Assembly (NCBI GenBank): GCA_937919165.1 | Contig: CALFPO010000054.1 | Span: 1 to 64,000 of the forward strand | Direction of reading: 5' to 3' | From: an uncultured Bacillota bacterium | Lineage (GTDB): Bacteria > Bacillota_I > Bacilli_A > Erysipelotrichales > Erysipelotrichaceae | Length of the DNA: 64,000 nt | Part shown: positions 7,893 through 17,239 of the stretch, piece by piece | How the letters are laid out: each line of letters opens with the position of its first letter | How positions within the stretch are numbered: position 1 is the first letter of the stretch | The notes under the pieces: model-generated | Databases searched by the model: none | What the model was told of the DNA's origin: nothing | What the model saw: the letters and a program-made list of their open reading frames with translations, nothing else | Program-made: the position numbers and the translations under genes

Positions 7893-8135
7893 ATGAAAGA
7901 TATTGATACAACGTTGTCTATTGAAGAAGCTAAGGAAGACTTTCCTAAAGCCGCCAGAATGGCTGATATTTACGGGCAAGTAACGATATCGAAAGACAAC
8001 AAACCCAAATATCTTCTTATCGACATAGATCGGAACCCTCAGCTAGAAATGACGCAAGAAGAAAAGATGGAATATTTAGGCAGAAAAATCCTGAAAGATC
8101 ATTTGCCTGCTTTCAAAGAATTGGCAGAAAAATAA
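7893..8135 (+). CDS. Phd/YefM-like antitoxin without an adjacent toxin
   Basis: About 80 residues. The start at 7893 has AAAGGAGG with nine bases of spacing; upstream in-frame ATGs are too near the ribosome site or lack one. The N-terminal part (LSIEEAKEDFPKAARMADIYG, then VTISKDNKPKYLLIDID) resembles the Phd/YefM fold that binds operator DNA and then neutralises a toxin with its tail. The C-terminal helices (MTQEEKMEYLGRKILKDHLP) would be the toxin-binding part. No toxin gene follows: a terminator comes immediately after. It may be an orphan antitoxin or a stand-alone regulator. Family assignment is moderate. Confidence 0.6.
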   Translation: MKDIDTTLSIEEAKEDFPKAARMADIYGQVTISKDNKPKYLLIDIDRNPQLEMTQEEKMEYLGRKILKDHLPAFKELAEK

Positions 8136-8170
8136 AAGACTCTGCAGATAACGCGTTCCGCAGAGCTTTT
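8135..8170. terminator. Terminator shared by the Phd-like gene and the DUF4349 gene
   Basis: Stem CTCTGC/GCAGAG (8140-8145 with 8160-8165), flanked by AAAAG and CTTTT so that it can work in both directions between convergent genes. Confidence 0.8.
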
Positions 8171-8192
8171 GTTTAATCTATTTATTCTTTAG

Positions 8193-9194
8193 CTATTTCT
8201 TGTTGCGCTTGTTTCTGATTGCCTTGACTACCTTGTATGCGACAAATGTCACAAGGGCCAAGAAAGCGATTGTCCAGATATTGTATGTGATGCCTATCAG
8301 CACATCCTCAAGCGAATGGATGAAGTTGCTGAAACCGTTCTTGAAGGCATTTCCTATTCTGGTGAAGAAGCTTTCGCTTGTTTCGGTGTACTGCTTGGTT
8401 TCACTGATGGTGATCGTTAGTGTCGAGTAGGAGGTAAGCAGATCATAGTTCTTCAGCATCGTTTCCTTGGAATCGATCTCATATCTTATTTCTGTTAATC
8501 TTGATTCTACACTCATGAGTTCATCAATGCTTTCGGCCTTCTTGTAGAACTCAAGAACTGTTTCCTCCTCAGCCTTCAATGATCTGATTCTTGCTTCAAG
8601 GTCGCTATATGCTTCGGTTACATCCGTGACTTCTTCGTTGTAGTGGGTAACGTTTCCTGATGTCTTTACGCCTTCAATGAAGCCGCCAAACTTGTCGGCT
8701 GGAATCCTGATGGTTGCTTCATATGTGCGTCTTGTGCCGTAGTTGTATATGGATGATGACTGTACATATCCACCGACGTTTTCGATATCTGACGCAAGCT
8801 TCTTGCATACCTCATCAAGATCAAATGTCTCCATCGACATCGAAGCATTCACAATCAGTTTCTTGTTTTGGGTAAGAACGCTGTTTTGTCCAGATATGCC
8901 TTTGCTTTCATTTGCTGCATAGGAGTATGACGATTCTTCGCTTCTTGGGGCAGCTCCTACCATTTCTGAATCATAACTTGCTTCATATACGGCATCTGCC
9001 GACTTGGCAGAACCTCCCATGCCCAAGAAACGCGGAAGCGCCGTTGCTACAATAAGCACGCATAGTCCAGCCAACGCAATTCTTCTTGCCCATACCCAGT
9101 CAAACTGGAGCTTCTTCTTTGCGGAAGAATGAGCTTCCTCTATATATTCATCTTTTATTTCGCCAATGGCGTCAATCAGCTTGTCTTGTTTCAT
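8193..9194 (-). CDS. DUF4349 membrane protein, probable anti-sigma partner
   Basis: A 333-residue protein. Residues 1-33 are cytoplasmic, followed by a membrane helix (RIALAGLCVLIVATALP), an extracytoplasmic DUF4349 domain (LIVNASMSMETFDLDEVCKKL, GGYVQSS, RIPADKFGGFIEGV, VTDVTEAYSDLEARI), a coiled coil of about 50 residues with a SVESRLTEIRYEIDS segment, a second membrane helix near the C-terminus and a basic tail. The start lies inside the end of the sigma-factor gene (23-base overlap), with AAAGGAGGG upstream. Such pairing suggests it holds the sigma factor at the membrane until an envelope signal releases it. The release mechanism is not visible. Confidence 0.8.
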   Translation of the reverse strand: MKQDKLIDAIGEIKDEYIEEAHSSAKKKLQFDWVWARRIALAGLCVLIVATALPRFLGMGGSAKSADAVYEASYDSEMVGAAPRSEESSYSYAANESKGISGQNSVLTQNKKLIVNASMSMETFDLDEVCKKLASDIENVGGYVQSSSIYNYGTRRTYEATIRIPADKFGGFIEGVKTSGNVTHYNEEVTDVTEAYSDLEARIRSLKAEEETVLEFYKKAESIDELMSVESRLTEIRYEIDSKETMLKNYDLLTSYSTLTITISETKQYTETSESFFTRIGNAFKNGFSNFIHSLEDVLIGITYNIWTIAFLALVTFVAYKVVKAIRNKRNKK

Positions 9195-9759
9195 CTTCTA
9201 TCAGTCCCTCCTTTATCAGATGTTCCTTCAGCTTGTCTCTGTTTCTTTTCAGGATCATCTTGACCTTGCTTGCAGAGAAGCCAAATCTTGAGGCTATATC
9301 CTCTATGGAATCGGAATACCAATAACGGCACACAAACACCTTTCTTTCGCTTTCCTTGAGCGTTGCCAGGAACTCATCGATTGTCTCGGCCAACAGCTTT
9401 GTATCAAGTTCTTTTTTGATTGTCTTCTCGTCCGGTATGCATTCCTCAAGCTCATCCCACGATACAGGGATCTGCCCTCCGCCTCTTTTCTCCGCATTCA
9501 GGAAGCGCCATTTGTTGATGGCTAGTCTTCTTGTGATCTTTCCGATGAATGTCGAAAGGCATAGCGGATGGTGTGGCGGTATGGCTTCCCAGGTTCCAAG
9601 ATATGTATCATTCACGCATTCGGCCGAATCTTCAATGCTATGAAGAATGCCGTTTGCGATCGAAAAACAGTAGTTTTCGTACTTGCTCTGCGTCTCCTTG
9701 ATGGCCTGTTCATCCCTGTTCCAGTAAAGCTCAATGATTTCTTGATCTTCCATCTTCAA
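9172..9759 (-). CDS. ECF-type RNA polymerase sigma factor
   Basis: A 195-residue sigma-70-family protein. Region 2 covers residues ~5-85 (ECVNDTYLGTWEAIPPHHP, the -10-binding part) and region 4 covers ~130-185 (LKESERKVFVCRYWYSDSIEDIASRFGFSASKVKMILKRNRDKL), a helix-turn-helix for the -35 box. It would direct RNA polymerase to a small regulon. The downstream DUF4349 membrane gene overlaps its end and is the likely anti-sigma factor. The ribosome site GGGAGG precedes the ATG. The promoter upstream was not resolved with confidence. Confidence 0.88.
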   Translation of the reverse strand: MKMEDQEIIELYWNRDEQAIKETQSKYENYCFSIANGILHSIEDSAECVNDTYLGTWEAIPPHHPLCLSTFIGKITRRLAINKWRFLNAEKRGGGQIPVSWDELEECIPDEKTIKKELDTKLLAETIDEFLATLKESERKVFVCRYWYSDSIEDIASRFGFSASKVKMILKRNRDKLKEHLIKEGLIEDETRQAD

Positions 9760-9849
9760 CCTCCCTTCATCTATCTACTAAGCAATTTTTCTGTTTGGTC
9801 ACAAAAATATATCATTATTTTCTCATTTACTCCTCGACAATTACAATGA

Positions 9850-9858
9850 TGCTAAAAT
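9850..9858 (+). promoter_or_regulatory. Extended -10 promoter for the M29 aminopeptidase gene
   Basis: TGC followed directly by TAAAAT (9853-9858), about 30 bases before the ATG at 9889. No good -35 is seen, which is usual for extended -10 promoters. Confidence 0.4.
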
Positions 9859-9888
9859 GATGGTGTTATCTAGAAATGGAGGATCGTT

Positions 9889-11136
9889 ATGTTTCAACCA
9901 GACAAAAACCTTATAAGAGAGTTTGCTGAACTGGCCGTTCTTGTCGGCACCAACGTCCAGAAAGGACAGCCAATCCTGATCAACACCCCACCTGAAGCCT
10001 ATGAGCTTGCCAAGGAATGCGCAAGAGTCGCCTATGAACACGGCTCTAGCAGAGTATACATCAACTATGGCGATGAGGATCTTGCTCGCATGAACTATGA
10101 ATATATGACTACTGAAGATCTCTGCGAGATACCTGATTGGCAGGTAAGCAGACAGCAGTATCTCATCGACAAGAAATTCTGCATGCTGCACATCATCGCT
10201 GAAGATCCAGATCTTCTCAATGGCATCGATCCCGAAAAGATCAAGGCCGCATCGCTAGCCCGCATGAAGACCATGAAGAAGTTCCAGTACTACACCATGA
10301 ACAACATTGGACAGTGGTCAATCATCGCCTATCCTAATCTGGCGTGGGCCCACAAGATGTTCCCAGAAGTCGAAGATGACGATGAAGCCATCAGAAAGCT
10401 TTGGGATGCCATCCTCATGACAAGCCGTGTTGAACTGGGCAAGACCGTTTCCAATTGGAATGTCCATAATGCCGAAATCAAGAATCATTGCGACAAGATG
10501 AATGAATATGGTTTCAAATCCTTGCACTTCACAAACAGCCTAGGTACCGATCTAACGGTTGGTCTGATCAAAGATCACATCTGGGGCGGCGGAAGTGAAG
10601 AGGCTCTTGGAGATTTCAGGTGCGAATTCCATCCAAACATCCCTACCGAAGAAGTATTCACCATGCCTGATCGCTACCATATCGATGGCAAGGTATACAG
10701 CACCAAGCCTCTAAGCTATAACGGCAAGATCATTCCTGCCTTCAATCTGACCTTCAAGGATGGCGTTGTCGTTGACTATGCTGCCGAAGAGAACATCGAG
10801 GTCCTCAAGACCATTCTTGATACCGATGAAGGCGCAAAGTCTCTTGGCGAGGTCGCACTGATATCATATGACAGTCCAATCTCAAATTCAGGGTTGCTGT
10901 TCTACAACACACTGTTTGACGAGAATGCTTCATGCCACTTGGCTCTTGGTGCCTGCTATCCTACAACCGTAAAAGGCGGTGCTGACATGAGCGAAGAGGA
11001 GCTATATGAGCTCGGCGGAAACAACTCCATGGAACATGTAGACTTCATGTTTGGCTCTGCTGACCTTACCGTTACAGGCTTGACCTATGACGGAGAAGAG
11101 ATTGTAGTATTCAAAGAAGGAAACTTCGCATTCTGA
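9889..11136 (+). CDS. M29-family metallo-aminopeptidase (AmpS/PepS type)
   Basis: A 415-residue cytoplasmic peptidase of normal family length. The N-terminal domain opens FAELAVLVGTNVQKGQPILIN; the C-terminal catalytic domain carries EVFTMPDRYHIDGKV, ALISYDSPISNSGLLFYNTLFDENASCHLALG and NNSMEHVDFMFGSADLTVTG. These supply the Glu, His and Asp ligands of the two-metal centre. Family knowledge: it removes N-terminal residues from short peptides, with Zn, Co or Mn. Ribosome site GGAGG is clear. It is a single-gene unit bounded by a promoter and a strong terminator. Confidence 0.92.
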   Translation: MFQPDKNLIREFAELAVLVGTNVQKGQPILINTPPEAYELAKECARVAYEHGSSRVYINYGDEDLARMNYEYMTTEDLCEIPDWQVSRQQYLIDKKFCMLHIIAEDPDLLNGIDPEKIKAASLARMKTMKKFQYYTMNNIGQWSIIAYPNLAWAHKMFPEVEDDDEAIRKLWDAILMTSRVELGKTVSNWNVHNAEIKNHCDKMNEYGFKSLHFTNSLGTDLTVGLIKDHIWGGGSEEALGDFRCEFHPNIPTEEVFTMPDRYHIDGKVYSTKPLSYNGKIIPAFNLTFKDGVVVDYAAEENIEVLKTILDTDEGAKSLGEVALISYDSPISNSGLLFYNTLFDENASCHLALGACYPTTVKGGADMSEEELYELGGNNSMEHVDFMFGSADLTVTGLTYDGEEIVVFKEGNFAF

Positions 11137-11150
11137 TCCAACAAGAAACA

Positions 11151-11190
11151 AAACCCTTATCTATACCTTATAATGTAGACAAGGGTTTTT
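11151..11190 (+). terminator. Terminator of the M29 aminopeptidase gene
   Basis: Stem AAACCCTT/AAGGGTTT extended by TCTA/TAGA across one mismatch, followed by TTTTT. Confidence 0.85.
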
Positions 11191-11216
11191 ATTTCGACAA
11201 AACGGAGGTATATACA

Positions 11217-12029
11217 ATGAAGAAAATCTTATTGGCTTTGGCTCTAGCCCTGATGCTGACTGGATGTGCAACTGCCGAGAAGCTTACGGTTGAATCGCTT
11301 CAGCAGGCAACCTCAAGAGAGGATCTGGCCAAGAAGCTAAACTGCGACATCACCGATCTAAAGAACATCATCACCAATCTTGAAAATCTCTACAAGAATC
11401 TGCCTGAATCTTCAGATCCAAACAAGAAGGATACAGAAACGAAGTACACAAGAGATGGTGAAATATGCATTCCAAAAGAAGAGCTCATGACTTATATCGA
11501 AAAAATCGATATCACACCAGACAACTGGAAGGACATGTTCGAGATCAGAACATTTAAAGATGAAGATACCAACGCCTTTGGCGATGTAACCTATTCTTAT
11601 GAATACACAAGACTTACTGTAAAAGATAATTATTGGTATGGCTATGTTGATTCGGTCGATATGAAGCTGCATGATAATGTAAACGACAAAGATGTTGTGC
11701 TAAGCAGCCTGTATCTTGAACCATACAGCAGCAACAGCTGGTATAATGGCGATACCTTCAATGAAGGAGACATCCTGTACAGCTATTATGATGAAGAGAA
11801 TTATATGAGCTACTATTATGTCTTCGATATGGACAACTTCACCTGTACGCAAGCAATCGGTCATGTATATAAGGTCAACATTCCGGATGAATATATAGTT
11901 GAGCATAAATATAGCGATACCTATATCGAAACAGGCGTAAACTACTATTACATCGAGTCTGGTCAAGAAAGAACCGGATTCCTTCCTGTTGGCTCAGCTT
12001 ACGACCTTGATTATCTATTTGAGAATTAG
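11217..12029 (+). CDS. Hypothetical lipoprotein
   Basis: A 270-residue exported protein. The signal MKKILLALALALMLTGC ends in lipobox LTGC, with ACGGAGG as ribosome site upstream. Residues ~25-65 form a predicted helical segment (LQQATSREDLAKKLNCDITD). The rest is rich in Tyr, Asp and beta-type strands (VTYSYEYTRLTVKDNYWYGYVDSV, VNYYYIESGQERTGFLP), like surface-anchored binding or immunity domains. I recognise no family. It is transcribed alone between two terminators. No function can be given beyond surface location. Confidence 0.75.
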   Translation: MKKILLALALALMLTGCATAEKLTVESLQQATSREDLAKKLNCDITDLKNIITNLENLYKNLPESSDPNKKDTETKYTRDGEICIPKEELMTYIEKIDITPDNWKDMFEIRTFKDEDTNAFGDVTYSYEYTRLTVKDNYWYGYVDSVDMKLHDNVNDKDVVLSSLYLEPYSSNSWYNGDTFNEGDILYSYYDEENYMSYYYVFDMDNFTCTQAIGHVYKVNIPDEYIVEHKYSDTYIETGVNYYYIESGQERTGFLPVGSAYDLDYLFEN

Positions 12030-12050
12030 AACCAATATCTGCAACATTCA

Positions 12051-12087
12051 AAAAGCCATACCCAAGATTCACAAGGATATGGCTTTT
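12051..12087. terminator. Bidirectional terminator between convergent genes
   Basis: Stem AAAAGCCATA/TATGGCTTTT (12051-12060 with 12078-12087). It overlaps the stop codon of the minus-strand MFS gene and serves both directions. Confidence 0.85.
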
Positions 12088-13259
12088 CATTTGTATCTGA
12101 TCAATATTCTTTCTACCAATATCGGCGCAAAGGCCAATAATGTTACGGAGACATTCAGGTAGATGTCTTCAGGAAGGAAACGGTAAGCCAGAAGGACGGT
12201 TGCCATGCTGACACAGCGTCCTAGCGAGAGGTAGGTCTCTTTTGCCACTACTCTTGCTGTCATTTCACCTTCATATCTTCCGATGATCGATGAAGATATA
12301 TAGCTATAGGTGTTGTCATAGAAGGCTGCCGCAAAAGCGTTTAGGATACCGTATATGCAGGCACCGAGCGTGGTCGGCATATAGATCAGGAAGAAGGTTC
12401 CTGCCATCTTCAGCACAACGCCAAGCTTGAAGGTTCTGTTTATCATTTTCCTGTTCATCATATACTTCGTAGCATAGTATGCCAGCATCGATACAAACAG
12501 GAAAAGGGTCTGAAGTCTCGAATATATTCCGCCGCTTCCTGCTGCCCTATATACCAGCAGGTTTATGGTGTTCAAGCCAAGGCCATCTCTAAGGCCATAA
12601 AGGAAGACCGCAAGGTTGTGGTCGTTCCATTGCCTGTCGTTGCTTATCTTCAGGGATTCGATGACGCTGCTTCCTTTATCGGTAGAATGAGCATTTATTG
12701 TGAGTGCTATAAAGATGACAATGATGAATATTGCGATTATCACCATCAGCATCCTTCTGTATGCTTCCGTTTCGCTTGGCGATATTGCCAGAAGGAAACT
12801 TGCGAAGATTGGCGAGAATAGGCTGCCAAGATTATTGAAGACGCCGTTGTAGGAAAGGAAGTTCGCTCTTGTCTCGATGGTTGAGACTATCTGGTTGCAG
12901 GTGTTGGAACTGAAATAAAAGAAGCCTTCGCCGCTGCCGATGATGGCTGCCGCAATCAATACATAGTAGGCGTTTCTTTCAAATAAGGGGCCACTAAACA
13001 GCACATATGCCAAAGCTGCCGTTATGAGGAAGAGTCCAATCGCATAAGTGATGGTGAACGAGTGTTTCTTCACCATCCTGCTTCCCAACATGAAGAAGAT
13101 CGGAAAGAGCCCTATTCTGACAATGATGTATAGGCTCATGATCGGAATGGAGTTTGTGTAAATGTACAGATAGACAGAGATGAAAGAAGACACCAGAGAT
13201 GCACCGAAGTTGAATATTGTATTGAGCAGAATAGTCTTCTTTTCTAATTTTGACATCAT
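12087..13259 (-). CDS. MFS-type membrane transporter
   Basis: About 390 residues with roughly twelve hydrophobic helices in two halves split by a charged loop (NAHSTDKGSSVIESLKI). The pattern FNFGASLVSSFISVYLYIYT and the inner FFYFSSNTCNQIVSTIETRANFLSYNG fit the YQGE/MFS group seen in Firmicutes. The substrate is unknown. I start at the ATG at 13259: TATAAG lies exactly six bases before it and no ribosome site is visible, so the mRNA may be leaderless. A terminator separates it from the upstream Ntn-hydrolase gene, so it has its own promoter. Confidence 0.75.
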   Translation of the reverse strand: MMSKLEKKTILLNTIFNFGASLVSSFISVYLYIYTNSIPIMSLYIIVRIGLFPIFFMLGSRMVKKHSFTITYAIGLFLITAALAYVLFSGPLFERNAYYVLIAAAIIGSGEGFFYFSSNTCNQIVSTIETRANFLSYNGVFNNLGSLFSPIFASFLLAISPSETEAYRRMLMVIIAIFIIVIFIALTINAHSTDKGSSVIESLKISNDRQWNDHNLAVFLYGLRDGLGLNTINLLVYRAAGSGGIYSRLQTLFLFVSMLAYYATKYMMNRKMINRTFKLGVVLKMAGTFFLIYMPTTLGACIYGILNAFAAAFYDNTYSYISSSIIGRYEGEMTARVVAKETYLSLGRCVSMATVLLAYRFLPEDIYLNVSVTLLAFAPILVERILIRYK

Positions 13260-13279
13260 CACTATCTTATATCTCTTCC

Positions 13280-13306
13280 AAGAAAAAATGCATCATAAGA
13301 TGCATT
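13280..13306 (-). terminator. Terminator at the end of the 20883-13316 operon
   Basis: Perfect stem AATGCATC/GATGCATT (13287-13294 with 13299-13306) with a four-base loop, followed on the minus strand by a run of six T. Confidence 0.85.
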
Positions 13307-13315
13307 CTTTTTGTT

Positions 13316-14464
13316 CTAGAGTTTATATTCGTATGCCCTGGTGAAATCTCCAACCGAGAACACCTTGACGGTAAGCCTGTCAAGATTATACAGACAGGAA
13401 TGAAGGGTCTTGCTTTTGTCGTTGCCTTCTTCTGGATATTGGGCAATCAGGCTCATGAGCTTGGTTGCATATTCCTCGCTCATTCCTGCTGTTTCCGTTC
13501 TTTTCAGACCGGCTACGATCATCTCGTCTCTTGGACATTCACCATGGAAGATATCGTCTGCCGTCAGACGGTAGTTGGTCGAATGGTTGATATCCATGGT
13601 TACGAGCTTGCCATCAATCCATTCAATGATCTTCGATGCTCCACTCTTGTCCGATACCAGGATGTGGTTATCGGTTCCTGGCATTGGGTTCATGATGTTG
13701 TACTGATGAGCCAGGCCCACTGCTTCATCGACGTTTGCGCAATAGTCCAGCATCATTCTCATGAGAACCGGATGCAATACGCTCTTCTTGCCTGGTTCAT
13801 TTGTCCTTATCATCTTCTTGCTGCAGACCCAGGCTTTCTTGTCGATTGTGTTGTATGTTATTGATCCGATTTCAGCCTTGCGATTCTCATTATCTGGTAG
13901 TTCTCCAGCAACCGTCAGTTCGAAATTCTCTTTTTCAGGATCAAGCTTTTCCTTATATGTATCGTAATCGATCTCGTTCCAGTCAGGATTGACCACTAGA
14001 GCCATGACGCTTACAGCCAAGCCCATCTCATTCATTCCGTCCATGCATACATATGGGGTCAAGACAAATGCCGAGAGGTCAGTAACGCCATCTTCAACAA
14101 CGCCTTCATATATTGATCCATTCTTGAAGTCTAGCCATATGGCATCGGCAACACCGATCGATCTGTATTTGGCTTTGGGGTTGTTCATTCTGCAGATGAC
14201 CTCAAGAGCCGTCATCGGATTTGATCTTTTGTTGTCTTTGTAGTGACGATAGTCGTAGTTTCGACAGAAGATGTGTTCACCTTCATGATTCTTGGTGAAG
14301 AATGTCGAACAGCCAGGATTCAGCAAAGCCTCAAATTCCGAAGAGAGATTGTAGTAGTCCCAGGTGCAATCCATTTCATACAGCATGCCTTTTTCATCGA
14401 CTCTCTTCAGAGATTCGACGCTCTTGATCTGCTGTTCGTCTGTCAGGTAGATATGTGGATTCAT
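13316..14464 (-). CDS. Linear-amide C-N hydrolase (choloylglycine hydrolase/acylase Ntn family)
   Basis: A 382-residue protein with no signal peptide. The probable nucleophile is Cys52 in LLNPGCSTFF, followed by FCRNYDYR (the RNxD segment of bile-salt-hydrolase and penicillin-acylase relatives), YVCMDGMNEMGLAVSVM and TDNHILVSDKSGASKIIEW. In this Ntn family the Cys becomes the new N-terminus, so the first 51 residues would be a propeptide; typical bile salt hydrolases have the Cys at position 2. The substrate is some linear amide (conjugated bile acid, N-acyl amino acid or similar). The gene sits one base after the GPH-type transporter stop, which may import the substrate. Confidence 0.8.
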   Translation of the reverse strand: MNPHIYLTDEQQIKSVESLKRVDEKGMLYEMDCTWDYYNLSSEFEALLNPGCSTFFTKNHEGEHIFCRNYDYRHYKDNKRSNPMTALEVICRMNNPKAKYRSIGVADAIWLDFKNGSIYEGVVEDGVTDLSAFVLTPYVCMDGMNEMGLAVSVMALVVNPDWNEIDYDTYKEKLDPEKENFELTVAGELPDNENRKAEIGSITYNTIDKKAWVCSKKMIRTNEPGKKSVLHPVLMRMMLDYCANVDEAVGLAHQYNIMNPMPGTDNHILVSDKSGASKIIEWIDGKLVTMDINHSTNYRLTADDIFHGECPRDEMIVAGLKRTETAGMSEEYATKLMSLIAQYPEEGNDKSKTLHSCLYNLDRLTVKVFSVGDFTRAYEYKL

Positions 14465-14465
14465 T

Positions 14466-15842
14466 TTAGTTTCCTCTAGTCGCTAATGCTTCTTTCTTTT
14501 CTTTCTCGATATCTATGAAATACACCGTCACAAGCATCAGTACCAGAACTACGCATGGTACCCAGCCAATCAGTGAACAGATGGTTGTCTTGGTTGCCAA
14601 ATTCTGGTTGGCCTTGAGCGCTTCATCAAAGCCAGCAGCCGCCAAGGCAAAAGTCATGCCCTGCGATACCAGCGCTTCAGCTACCTTTGAAGCAAGGTTG
14701 TCGCCTGTCGATACCATGGCGTCAAGTCTTCGATGGTTCTGTATCTCGATGACGTCAGAAATGTTGTTTCTATTGGTGTTGAACATGATGAAGGTAATGG
14801 TTGCGCCGATGCCAACACTGATGGCGTTGATATAAACAAATACTGGCGAATACGGATTGATGATGAAAGGTATCTTTCCTATTATCTGAATCAGAATGCC
14901 GGCATACATGGTCTTCTTTCTTCCCAGCATTGCATCAAGCTTTGGTGTCAGGAAGGAAACGATTACCGATACCACCAGATAGGCAGCCAATATTGGCGTT
15001 GCCTTGGAGCTGGCACCAAGAATATATGCAGCATAGTAGGTAATCGAAGACATTATCAATGTATTGCATATGCCATATCCCATGATATAGAACATGTTCC
15101 AGATCCAGGATTTGCAGCCAAACAGCATCTTGTATGTCTCGACGATCGTGGTCTTCTCTTCGTGCTCTTCGATCTCCTTTACTCTTTCCTTTGTGGTGAA
15201 GTAATGGATCAGGCAGCCGATGATGCACAAAGCACCCATGAATAATGCAGACTTGAACAAGGCAGCTGCATCGCCTTTGCCGATGATGGCGTTCTTTTCC
15301 TGCAGACCGCCAAACAGTTTGACGATAGGCGTTACCGCAACCGAACCGATACCGGAACCGATGCATCCGCCTAATGACCTATAGGCATTGATCTGCTTTC
15401 TGTCATTGTCATCTGAGCTTGCCAGTCCGCCCATGCCGTTGTATACGATGCCTCTGAAAGTGTTGGCGATTTCATATACGAAGAAGATCGCCAGATTCAT
15501 GAAGATTGCAATCTTGGTCGATACATTGAAGTCGGTGAAAAGCAGCACCATGCCGAGCGCCCAAGGAACCGCAATCCAAAGCAGGAACGGACGGATCTTT
15601 TCGCCCGATTTGAATTTGATATTGTTGGCCCATACACCAATCAGTGGGTCATTGACCACATCCCAGATTGTGCCGATGGTCATCATCGTTCCGGCCGTCA
15701 GCATTGGAACCTTCAGAACGTTGGTCAGGAAGATCAGATAGTATAAGCTCTTGAAATTGAATACGATGTTTGCCGAAGCAGAGTAGCTCATGAAACCTAG
15801 CTTCTCGCCAAGTCCCACGGTTTCTTTGTTTTGTTTTTTCAT
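14466..15842 (-). CDS. GPH-family (MelB-like) sodium/sugar symporter
   Basis: A 458-residue membrane protein with about twelve helices. The first half has GTIWDVVNDPLIGVWANN, in which the paired Asp residues match the cation-binding aspartates of MelB, then GEKIRPFLLW. The glycoside-pentoside-hexuronide family imports sugars or glucuronides with H+ or Na+. Ribosome site AGGGGAAAA precedes the ATG. It lies between a second MFS gene (50 bases upstream) and the Ntn hydrolase (one base downstream) in a carbohydrate/amide catabolic operon. The exact substrate is unknown. Confidence 0.88.
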   Translation of the reverse strand: MKKQNKETVGLGEKLGFMSYSASANIVFNFKSLYYLIFLTNVLKVPMLTAGTMMTIGTIWDVVNDPLIGVWANNIKFKSGEKIRPFLLWIAVPWALGMVLLFTDFNVSTKIAIFMNLAIFFVYEIANTFRGIVYNGMGGLASSDDNDRKQINAYRSLGGCIGSGIGSVAVTPIVKLFGGLQEKNAIIGKGDAAALFKSALFMGALCIIGCLIHYFTTKERVKEIEEHEEKTTIVETYKMLFGCKSWIWNMFYIMGYGICNTLIMSSITYYAAYILGASSKATPILAAYLVVSVIVSFLTPKLDAMLGRKKTMYAGILIQIIGKIPFIINPYSPVFVYINAISVGIGATITFIMFNTNRNNISDVIEIQNHRRLDAMVSTGDNLASKVAEALVSQGMTFALAAAGFDEALKANQNLATKTTICSLIGWVPCVVLVLMLVTVYFIDIEKEKKEALATRGN

Positions 15843-15892
15843 GTTATTTTCCCCTGTTGTTGTCGAAATAAGTATATCTTATGGTCTATTGT

Positions 15893-17227
15893 CTAGTCAT
15901 CCATATCTTCATAAGCAGCCAGCCCCTTCTTGACTTCGCTTACCTGATCACCGTGCTTGACCTGCGTCATGGTTACAAACGAAAGCAGCACGAAGAAGGC
16001 TGAGTAGATGAACAATACCTTATAGGATATGAGTCTCATCAATGTTCCAGAAAGGATTGGCGTGATGATCTGTGCAGCCATGCTGGCAGAGTAATAGTAG
16101 CCGGTGAACTTGCCGACATCAGATCCCTTGCACATCTCAACAACCATCGGAAGCGAATTGACGTTGATGGCTGCCCAGGCAAAGCCGACGATGGCGAAGC
16201 TGATGTACATGATTACGTTTATGGTCTTGAAGATGCTGGTGAATACCGCACCGAGCGCAAAGGTTATCGAGAGGACAACCACGCCGGTCATGATGGTCTT
16301 CTTGCGTCCGATCTTCGAGGCAATGTTGCCGATCGGAATATAGGAAACGATGGCACCGGCAGTCGCTACCAGCAGACATGTGCTTGCGCCGCCAAGACCC
16401 TGTCCCATGACTACCGATACATAGGTCGTGAACCAGGTCGTTACAGCATTATAGCCGATGAACCACAAGGCAATCGATGCCAGCAGGAAAGCCAGCGATC
16501 TCTTGACGTCTGATGGAAGCTTCTCGCTTCCTGATCCGTCATCTTCAGCAAGATTCCATTCCGGATGTTCCTCTTCAAGCTTCTTGTTTTCGGCCGTCAG
16601 GGCAGGTTCCTTCACAAACAAGAACAGCAATCCTACCGCCACAAACATGATGGCAGCTACCGTTATGAACAAGGTCTGATAGTTGACGTGCTCGACCCCT
16701 ACTGTCTTGGAGTTTGGATAGAGGACAGCCGCTACACCGAGATAGATGATGCCGCCTACCGCACCCATCAGGTTGATGATGGCGTTGGCCTTTGAACGTA
16801 ATGGTTTTGGCGTTACATCAGGCATCAAAGCGACAGCCGGAGAACGATATGTTCCCATGGCTATAAGCAGAATTCCCAGAACCACGACAAACGATATCAT
16901 CGATGCCTTGTTCTGGGTTCTGAAGTATGAATTGTCCAGAATAGGCAGAACATTCATGGTGATGATGGCCAGTCCTGTTCCAAACAGGATGAACGGCATT
17001 CTCTTGCCGATCTTGGTCTCTTTCTTGTCGGAAAGAGAACCAAACAGCGGAAGCAGGAATAGAGCCAGCACGTTGTCGGCAGCCATGATGGCGCCAGAAT
17101 AGGTTTCGTTCATGTGGAAGGTGTTGGTCAGAATCAATGGCACGATTCCGTCATACATCTGCCAGAAAGCGCAGATCGACAGGAAGGCCAACCCTACAAT
17201 GAAGGTCCTCTTGATGTTCAGTTTCAT
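15893..17227 (-). CDS. MFS transporter, SLC45/sucrose-transporter-like
   Basis: A 444-residue membrane protein with twelve helices. The N-terminus (LAFLSICAFWQMYDGIVPLILT), the inner loop GSLSDKKETKIGKRMPFIL and SPAVALMPDVTPKPLRSKANAI match the SLC45/GPH-like sugar transporter group. A charged central loop (EEHPEWNLAEDDGSGSEK) separates the halves. Likely a proton-coupled disaccharide or glycoside importer. It follows the GDPD gene by 12 bases and precedes a MelB-like symporter, so the operon carries two sugar-type transporters in a row. Confidence 0.85.
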   Translation of the reverse strand: MKLNIKRTFIVGLAFLSICAFWQMYDGIVPLILTNTFHMNETYSGAIMAADNVLALFLLPLFGSLSDKKETKIGKRMPFILFGTGLAIITMNVLPILDNSYFRTQNKASMISFVVVLGILLIAMGTYRSPAVALMPDVTPKPLRSKANAIINLMGAVGGIIYLGVAAVLYPNSKTVGVEHVNYQTLFITVAAIMFVAVGLLFLFVKEPALTAENKKLEEEHPEWNLAEDDGSGSEKLPSDVKRSLAFLLASIALWFIGYNAVTTWFTTYVSVVMGQGLGGASTCLLVATAGAIVSYIPIGNIASKIGRKKTIMTGVVVLSITFALGAVFTSIFKTINVIMYISFAIVGFAWAAINVNSLPMVVEMCKGSDVGKFTGYYYSASMAAQIITPILSGTLMRLISYKVLFIYSAFFVLLSFVTMTQVKHGDQVSEVKKGLAAYEDMDD

Positions 17228-17239
17228 AAGTTCTCCTTG

